Below the pieces are notes generated by a model, which did no database searches, was not told the DNA's origin, and worked only from the letters and a program-made list of their open reading frames with translations. Positions 59,777 through 64,000 of a stretch of 64,000 bases of DNA are shown here, piece by piece. The stretch spans positions 62,001 through 126,000 of the forward strand of contig NZ_JAJNDA010000011.1 in NCBI RefSeq assembly GCF_021026295.1, read 5' to 3'. Source of the stretch: Actinomycetospora soli (GTDB taxonomy: Bacteria; Actinomycetota; Actinomycetes; Mycobacteriales; Pseudonocardiaceae). How positions within the stretch are numbered: position 1 is the first letter of the stretch; each line of letters opens with the position of its first letter. Made by a program: the position numbers and the translations under genes.

Positions 59777-61081
59777 TCAGTGCCCGGTCAGCCGGTCCAC
59801 CTCGGCGAGCAGGTCCGACACCTGGCGGACGACGCTGAACTTCTCCCGCGCGTAGGCGGCCGCCCCCGGCCCCTTCGACCGCTTCCAGTCCTCGTCCAGC
59901 GCGCGGTCGATCGCGGCGGCCAGGGAGTCGGTGAGCGCCTGCCGGTCGTCGGTCTCGGGGACCAGCACGCCGACCTCGGGGGTCACGAAGTCGCGCGGGC
60001 CACCGGAGTCCGCGCCGATCACGGGTGTCCCGCACGCCATGCACTCGAGGAACACGAGGCCGAACGGCTCGCGGTAGGACGGGAACACGCCCACGTCGGC
60101 CGCGGCGAACATCGTCGCGAGGTCCGCCTGCTGTCGCGGGCCGAGGAACAGGACGCGCCGCAGGCCGAGCTCGGCGACGAGGTCGCGCATCGCCCGCTGC
60201 TGCTCCTCCGGCCCGCCGCCGGCGACGACGGTGAGGATCCGACGCTCCTCCTGCTCGTACTGCGCCGCTGCCCGCAGCAGGGCGTCGAGCCGCTTCCAGT
60301 CGGCGAACTTGCCGCAGAAGGCCACCACCGCGTCGAAGTCCGGGACCTCGTCGGCCAGCGAGGCGAGCGCGGCGGCGGGGTCGGCGTCCGATTCGCGGAA
60401 GACGCGGTCGTTGTAACCGTTGTGCGAGAGCACGACGCGGTCGCGGGGGAACTCGGGGAAGACGTCGGCGAAGGCGTCGATCTGCTCGGAGGAGATCGAC
60501 GCGACCACGTCCACGCCGCCCGGGAAGATGTGCTCCCCCTGCATGAACGGCAGGAACCGCAGCGGGAACTCCTCGGGCTCCTGCCCGGCCTGCTCCTTGG
60601 CGAACATCTTCAGCTCGGTGCCGTGCACGAAGCAGACGAGCGGGATCCGCGGCTTCCCGGCGGCGACGCGGGCGGCGATCACGTCGCGCATGACGACCGG
60701 GTTCATGAAGGCGTGGTGGGCGATCGCGAGGGCGAACTCGTCGCCGGTCGAGGCCTCGACCTCGTCCATGAACGCCGTGACCTCGCGGGTCAGCCGCGCG
60801 CGGTAGGCGTCCACCTCGTCGGGGCTCATGGCGTGCCAGCGGTAGCTCGAGACGGGGGAGACCGACTCGCAGATCGGGATGTCGTGGTCGAGCTCGAAGA
60901 CCCGGACGTCCTCCTCGCGGAACCGCTGCACGCGGGAGGGGTACATCGAGTACGCGCGGACGCCGTCGATCTCGTTGTACGCCCGGTGGTGCGCCTCGTG
61001 GAGGATCCCCGACCCGGGGGCGAACTCACCGCCGCGCTGCCAGTTGTTGGTCCCGAGCTGGAAGATCAACCGGTCGCCCAT
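59777..61081 (-). CDS. Glycosyltransferase family 4 protein
   Basis: This 434-residue cytoplasmic retaining glycosyltransferase of the GT-B fold transfers a sugar from a nucleotide donor. The N-terminal acceptor domain has LIFQLGTNNWQRGGEFAPGS and IPLVCFVHGTELKMFAKEQA. The C-terminal donor domain has DAVVAFCGKFADWKRLDALL, RILTVVAGGGPEEQQRAMRD and DVGVFPSYREPFGLVFLECM (the E-x7-E motif), followed by ACGTPVIGADSGGPRDFVTP. The fold fits GT4 enzymes of the sucrose-synthase/MshA-like group, but the sugar and acceptor are unknown. A tRNA gene lies 29 bp upstream on the same strand. Confidence 0.9.
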   Translation of the reverse strand: MGDRLIFQLGTNNWQRGGEFAPGSGILHEAHHRAYNEIDGVRAYSMYPSRVQRFREEDVRVFELDHDIPICESVSPVSSYRWHAMSPDEVDAYRARLTREVTAFMDEVEASTGDEFALAIAHHAFMNPVVMRDVIAARVAAGKPRIPLVCFVHGTELKMFAKEQAGQEPEEFPLRFLPFMQGEHIFPGGVDVVASISSEQIDAFADVFPEFPRDRVVLSHNGYNDRVFRESDADPAAALASLADEVPDFDAVVAFCGKFADWKRLDALLRAAAQYEQEERRILTVVAGGGPEEQQRAMRDLVAELGLRRVLFLGPRQQADLATMFAAADVGVFPSYREPFGLVFLECMACGTPVIGADSGGPRDFVTPEVGVLVPETDDRQALTDSLAAAIDRALDEDWKRSKGPGAAAYAREKFSVVRQVSDLLAEVDRLTGH

Positions 61082-61110
61082 GCGGCGATCGTAGAGAAGC
61101 GGTGGATGGG

Positions 61111-61182
61111 TGCCCCCGGCAGGATTCGAACCTGCGCTCCCGCCTCCGGAGGGCGGTGCTCTATCCCCTGAGCTACGGGGGC
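61111..61182 (-). tRNA. tRNA-Arg (anticodon CCG)
   Basis: The complementary strand folds as a complete cloverleaf: acceptor GCCCCCG/CGGGGGC (7 bp), D arm GCTC/GAGC, anticodon arm CCGCC-CTCCGGA-GGCGG and T arm GCAGG-TTCGAAT-CCTGC with discriminator A. The loop CTCCGGA gives anticodon CCG, reading the CGG arginine codon, which is common in this genome. CCA is not encoded (the bases after A are CCC), as is usual in actinomycetes. The variable loop is short (4 bases). It sits about 1.7 kb from argS. Confidence 0.95.
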
Positions 61183-61216
61183 GGTACCGCGGACGAGCCT
61201 ACTGCATGCCCGCGAT

Positions 61217-61918
61217 CTAGTTCATCGGCAGGGGGGCCGCTCCCCGTGCCGCGAGCATCTGGGTCATCGTCTGCGCCTCGGCCTTCTGCGTGGTCACCAT
61301 CGACGACGCGAGCGCGCGCACGGGGGAGACCGACGCGTCGGCGGCGGCCATCTCCATCATGTGCAGCCCGCCCTCGTGGTGGCGCAGCATCAGCTGCAGG
61401 AACTCGACGTCGAGCCCCTGCCCCGTGCTCGCCCGGAACCGCTGCAGGTCGGCCTCGGTGGCCATGCCGGGCATCGCGGCCATCGGCATCCCCATCCACG
61501 CCATGTACTGCCCCGGCGCGGTCTCGGTCGGCTCGTCCCAGAGCTGCAGCCAGCCCTGCATCATGCCGAGCTGCTGGGTCTGCGAGGACTCGATGTCGAA
61601 CGCCAGCTGTCGCAGCGCCGGGTCGGTGGTGTTCGACCGCTCCCACACCGCCATCTGGATCGCCTGGCGGTGGTGCACGCTCATGTCCTGCAGGAACCCG
61701 ACGTCGACCGATCCCGCCGCCGGGCCGTACGTGGGCGCCGTGCGCTGGCCGATCAGGGCGCCGACGAGCCCGCCGACGAGCAGCAGGATGAGCACGAGGC
61801 CGCCGGCGAGGACGCCCTTGGCCCAGCCGGGGGAGTTCGACCACCAGCCGCCCTCGTCGTCGGGCCCGTCGTCGACGACGGGTGGCTCGGGCGGGGAGCT
61901 CACGGACGAGGCCGTCAT
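61217..61918 (-). CDS. DUF305 family membrane-anchored protein
   Basis: This 233-residue protein has an acidic N-terminus, one membrane span (GVLAGGLVLILLLVGGLVGA) and an extracytoplasmic four-helix DUF305 domain. Conserved His/Met segments are FLQDMSVHHRQAIQMAVWER, GMPMAAMPGMATEADLQRFR and EFLQLMLRHHEGGLHMMEMA. DUF305 proteins resemble ferritin-like bundles and often occur with copper genes; the Met/His content suggests copper or another soft metal, which is unproven here. ATG 61918 follows GGGAGGTGCCGG and overlaps the stop of the DUF3105 gene. Confidence 0.92.
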   Translation of the reverse strand: MTASSVSSPPEPPVVDDGPDDEGGWWSNSPGWAKGVLAGGLVLILLLVGGLVGALIGQRTAPTYGPAAGSVDVGFLQDMSVHHRQAIQMAVWERSNTTDPALRQLAFDIESSQTQQLGMMQGWLQLWDEPTETAPGQYMAWMGMPMAAMPGMATEADLQRFRASTGQGLDVEFLQLMLRHHEGGLHMMEMAAADASVSPVRALASSMVTTQKAEAQTMTQMLAARGAAPLPMN

Positions 61919-62745
61919 CCGGCACCTCCCATGCCGCCGGCGCCCGAGGTGCCCTGGTAGTCCATCGGCAGGGCGTCGCGCGGGTAGGGCGGCGGGTCGA
62001 AGGCGGGCGGGTTCGCCGGGTCGAAGTAGCCCGGGCCGAGGGCGTCGCAGCTGGCGCCGACCTCGGGGTACACGCCGTAGGGGTTGCCCTTGAGCGAGGT
62101 GATGAACTGGTCGATCCGCGGGTCGGTCGGGTCGGACACCTTGAGCTGGTGGCCCCACGACTGCAGCGAGATCGGCTGGTCGAGGCCGGGGAACGGCGAC
62201 ATCACCATCTGGTTCTGTCCCTGCACCCGGGCGGCGAGCGCGTCCCGGGCGGCGCCGGTGACGCGGGCCGGGTCGTAGGCGATCCAGACGGCGCCGTGCT
62301 CGAGCGAGTGCACCATGTTCTCGGTGCGGACCGCCTGCGGGTAGATCTGCCCGTTGCAGGCCGCCCAGTAGCCGTCGTGCGGGCCGCCGAACGCGGGGAA
62401 CCGGTCGTAGGCCACGCGCTGCTGCGGCGTCACGTGGTGGCTGCCCTCGTAGGCCTGCGTGACGATGCCCGGGATCGCGAGCGACGGGTCGCGGTTCGAG
62501 TCGCTCGGGCGCCACGGGCTGATCTGCGAGGAGCGGTCGAACAGGAAGAAGCCGATCCCGCCGATCAGGGCGAGGACGACGACGACCGCGCCGATCAGCA
62601 GCCACGGCACCTGCCGGGCCTTCGGGGCGCCGCGGCCCGCGGAGGAGGTCCGCTTGCGCGCACCCGCGACGGGGTTCTTGCCGCGTTGCGGCGGGCGTCC
62701 ACCCTTGCCACGCTGCGGGGTCCCGGTGGAGCGTCCACTCGCCAT
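61915..62745 (-). CDS. DUF3105 family membrane protein
   Basis: This 276-residue protein has a basic cytoplasmic N-terminus (KGGRPPQRGKNPVAGARKRT), a membrane span (VPWLLIGAVVVVLALIGGIG) and an extracytoplasmic DUF3105 domain. The domain carries GSHHVTPQQRVAYDRFPAFG, HDGYWAACNGQIYPQAVRTE and NMVHSLEHGAVWIAYDP. The two His-rich clusters and conserved Cys suggest metal or redox chemistry; no function is known. Its stop overlaps the DUF305 start by four bases, so they are one translational unit. The -10 box TAGAAT lies eight bases before the ATG, predicting a leaderless transcript. It is divergent from argS. Confidence 0.92.
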   Translation of the reverse strand: MASGRSTGTPQRGKGGRPPQRGKNPVAGARKRTSSAGRGAPKARQVPWLLIGAVVVVLALIGGIGFFLFDRSSQISPWRPSDSNRDPSLAIPGIVTQAYEGSHHVTPQQRVAYDRFPAFGGPHDGYWAACNGQIYPQAVRTENMVHSLEHGAVWIAYDPARVTGAARDALAARVQGQNQMVMSPFPGLDQPISLQSWGHQLKVSDPTDPRIDQFITSLKGNPYGVYPEVGASCDALGPGYFDPANPPAFDPPPYPRDALPMDYQGTSGAGGMGGAG

Positions 62746-62753
62746 GTCACCCG

Positions 62754-62759
62754 ATTCTA
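62754..62759 (-). promoter_or_regulatory. -10 box of the DUF3105-DUF305 operon
   Basis: TAGAAT on the minus strand (complement of 62754-62759) ends eight bases before the ATG at 62745, a spacing typical of leaderless actinobacterial transcripts. A -35 box is not obvious. It mirrors the argS -10 box in the same gap. Confidence 0.65.
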
Positions 62760-62834
62760 GGGATGAGCTGCGTGTGAGTTCCCCCTACCCGGCGTGATCG
62801 GTAGGCACCGGCGTCCCCGCCGGTCCGGGCTCCC

Positions 62835-62840
62835 TAGACT
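62835..62840 (+). promoter_or_regulatory. -10 box of argS
   Basis: TAGACT at 62835-62840 is followed by eight bases and the GTG start of argS at 62849. No Shine-Dalgarno sequence lies between them, so transcription probably starts at or next to the GTG and the mRNA is leaderless. Confidence 0.65.
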
Positions 62841-62848
62841 CGGTACAC

Positions 62849-64000
62849 GTGACCCCCGCTGCGCTCGCCGATCTCCTGCACGCCGTCGCGGTCGACGTGC
62901 TGACCGAGCGCGGCCTCGACACGGCCGCGCTGCCCGACGAGGTCACCGTCGAGCGCCCGCGCAACCCCGAGCACGGCGACTACGCCACCAACCTCGCCCT
63001 GCGCAGCGCGAAGAAGGCCGGCGTGAAGCCCGCCGACCTGGCGGGCTGGCTGGCCGAGCGGCTGGAGACGACCGACGGGGTCGCCGCCGCGGAGGTCGCG
63101 GGCCCGGGCTTCCTCAACCTGCGGCTGGCCGCCGACGCGCAGGCCGGCATCGTCGCCGAGATCCTCGAGCAGGGCGCCGGCTACGGCCACGGCGACGCGC
63201 TCACCGGGCAGGCGATCAACCTCGAGTTCGTCTCGGCGAACCCCACCGGCCCGATCCACCTCGGCGGGACCCGCTGGGCCGCCGTCGGCGACGCGCTCGG
63301 GCGCGTGCTCGAGGCGCAGGGCGCGGCCGTGACGCGGGAGTACTACGTCAACGACGCGGGTGCGCAGATCGACCGCTTCGCCGAGTCGCTGATCGCCGCG
63401 GCGCAGGGCCGCCCCGTGCCGGAGAACGGCTACGGCGGCGCCTACGTGGCCGAGGTCGCCGCGAAGGTCGTCGAGACCGAGCCCGGCGTCCTCGACCAGC
63501 CCGAGGACCAGCAGCTCCAGGCGTTCAAGCGCCTCGGCGTGGCGGTGATGCTCGACGAGATGCGGACGTCGCTGGAGTCGTTCGGCACGCACTTCGACGT
63601 CTGGTCCTCCGAGCTCGCGCTGCACGCGTCCGGCGCGGTCGAGGACTCGGTGCAGAAGCTCAAGGACGACGACGCCCTGTACTTCACCGACGGCGCCTGG
63701 TGGCTGCGCTCGACCGAGCACGGCGACGACAAGGACCGCGTCGTCATCAAGTCCGACGGGCGGCCCGCCTACATCGCGGGCGACATCGCCTACTACCGCG
63801 ACAAGCGGGCCCGTGGTGCCGACCTCGCCATCTACATGCTCGGCGCGGACCACCACGGCTACATCCACCGGCTCAAGGCGGTCGCGGCGGCCTTCGGCGA
63901 CGACCCGGCCACGGTCGAGGTGCTGATCGGCCAGCTGGTGAATCTGCTGCGCGACGGCGAGCCGGTCAAGATGTCCAAGCGCGCGGGCACGATCATCACG
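62849..64000 (+). CDS. argS: Arginyl-tRNA synthetase, 5' part (cut by window end)
   Basis: This class I synthetase attaches arginine to tRNA-Arg. The 384 codons present (full length is about 550) cover the N-terminal tRNA-binding domain ([20 protein letters not shown]) and most of the catalytic domain. The HIGH motif is in [38 protein letters not shown] is conserved, and KMSKRAGT lies at the very end of the window (KMSKS-like loop). The frame is open to base 64000. GTG 62849 starts the normal N-terminus and is probably leaderless (-10 at 62835). A tRNA-Arg(CCG) gene lies 1.7 kb upstream on the other strand. Confidence 0.96.
   Translation, partial: MTPAALADLLHAVAVDVLTERGLDTAALPDEVTVERPRNPEHGDYATNLALRSAKKAGVKPADLAGWLAERLETTDGVAAAEVAGPGFLNLRLAADAQAGIVAEILEQGAGYGHGDALTGQAINLEFVSANPTGPIHLGGTRWAAVGDALGRVLEAQGAAVTREYYVNDAGAQIDRFAESLIAAAQGRPVPENGYGGAYVAEVAAKVVETEPGVLDQPEDQQLQAFKRLGVAVMLDEMRTSLESFGTHFDVWSSELALHASGAVEDSVQKLKDDDALYFTDGAWWLRSTEHGDDKDRVVIKSDGRPAYIAGDIAYYRDKRARGADLAIYMLGADHHGYIHRLKAVAAAFGDDPATVEVLIGQLVNLLRDGEPVKMSKRAGTIIT

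Overview
The window is about 72% G+C, with GTG starts, short or overlapping gene junctions and codon use typical of an actinomycete. A Ni-superoxide dismutase with its SodX protease, a fused Kgd-type 2-oxoglutarate decarboxylase, a stand-alone LigD polymerase domain, an F420-type pyridoxamine-oxidase-fold protein and an ECF sigma/anti-sigma pair all fit the Pseudonocardiales (Pseudonocardia or a relative). This is an inference from gene content. It looks like an ordinary chromosomal segment: I see no insertion sequence, prophage, CRISPR array or rRNA.

Layout. 1-637 has no supportable gene. 638-9855 holds a lipid kinase, a TetR/MFS divergent pair with a palindromic operator, a histidine phosphatase, the sodN/sodX divergent pair, a secreted lytic transglycosylase, an RmlC-type epimerase and malic enzyme. 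10270-13221 is a PAS-GGDEF-EAL protein. 13317-16642 is a complete osmoprotectant ABC operon (ATPase, two permeases, lipoprotein). 16712-20760 is kgd with a small DUF6104 gene. 20871-23743 joins an ECF sigma factor, its anti-sigma factor, a secreted CHRD protein and a class F sortase. 23820-28861 has a fused four-domain ABC exporter divergent from a sulfur operon (leader peptide, cysteine dioxygenase, rhodanese). 29065-35034 has a frameshifted membrane gene with its TetR regulator, an MdeB-like 2-oxoacid dehydrogenase E1 with a divergent Lrp regulator, and an acyl-CoA synthetase.

35137-48835 is a mixed region: membrane and acidic proteins of unknown role, an MHS transporter, a degenerate uridine-kinase-like protein, an FAD-linked oxidase, a CoA transferase with its segments in permuted order, a GH15 enzyme, a siderophore-interacting reductase, a hydrolase, two small membrane proteins and an ABC-ATPase-domain protein. 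49167-54644 looks like a catabolic cluster: IclR regulator, amidohydrolase, cytochrome P450, MHS transporter and CaiB-type CoA transferase. 54663-64000 holds a CobW GTPase, the LigD-like polymerase, an alpha/beta hydrolase, the F420-type protein, an AbiEi-like protein, a glycosyltransferase, tRNA-Arg(CCG), a DUF305/DUF3105 pair and the 5' part of argS.

The most unusual signals are non-coding. A 14-15 bp motif, TTCCYGACGRCGGGT, recurs on both strands and in different reading frames inside unrelated genes. A 21 bp repeat appears in inverted clusters in two large intergenic gaps, one of them a nested palindrome. Long perfect hairpins sit in convergent gene gaps. A 24-residue leader peptide ending in Phe-Cys-Arg precedes the cysteine dioxygenase operon.
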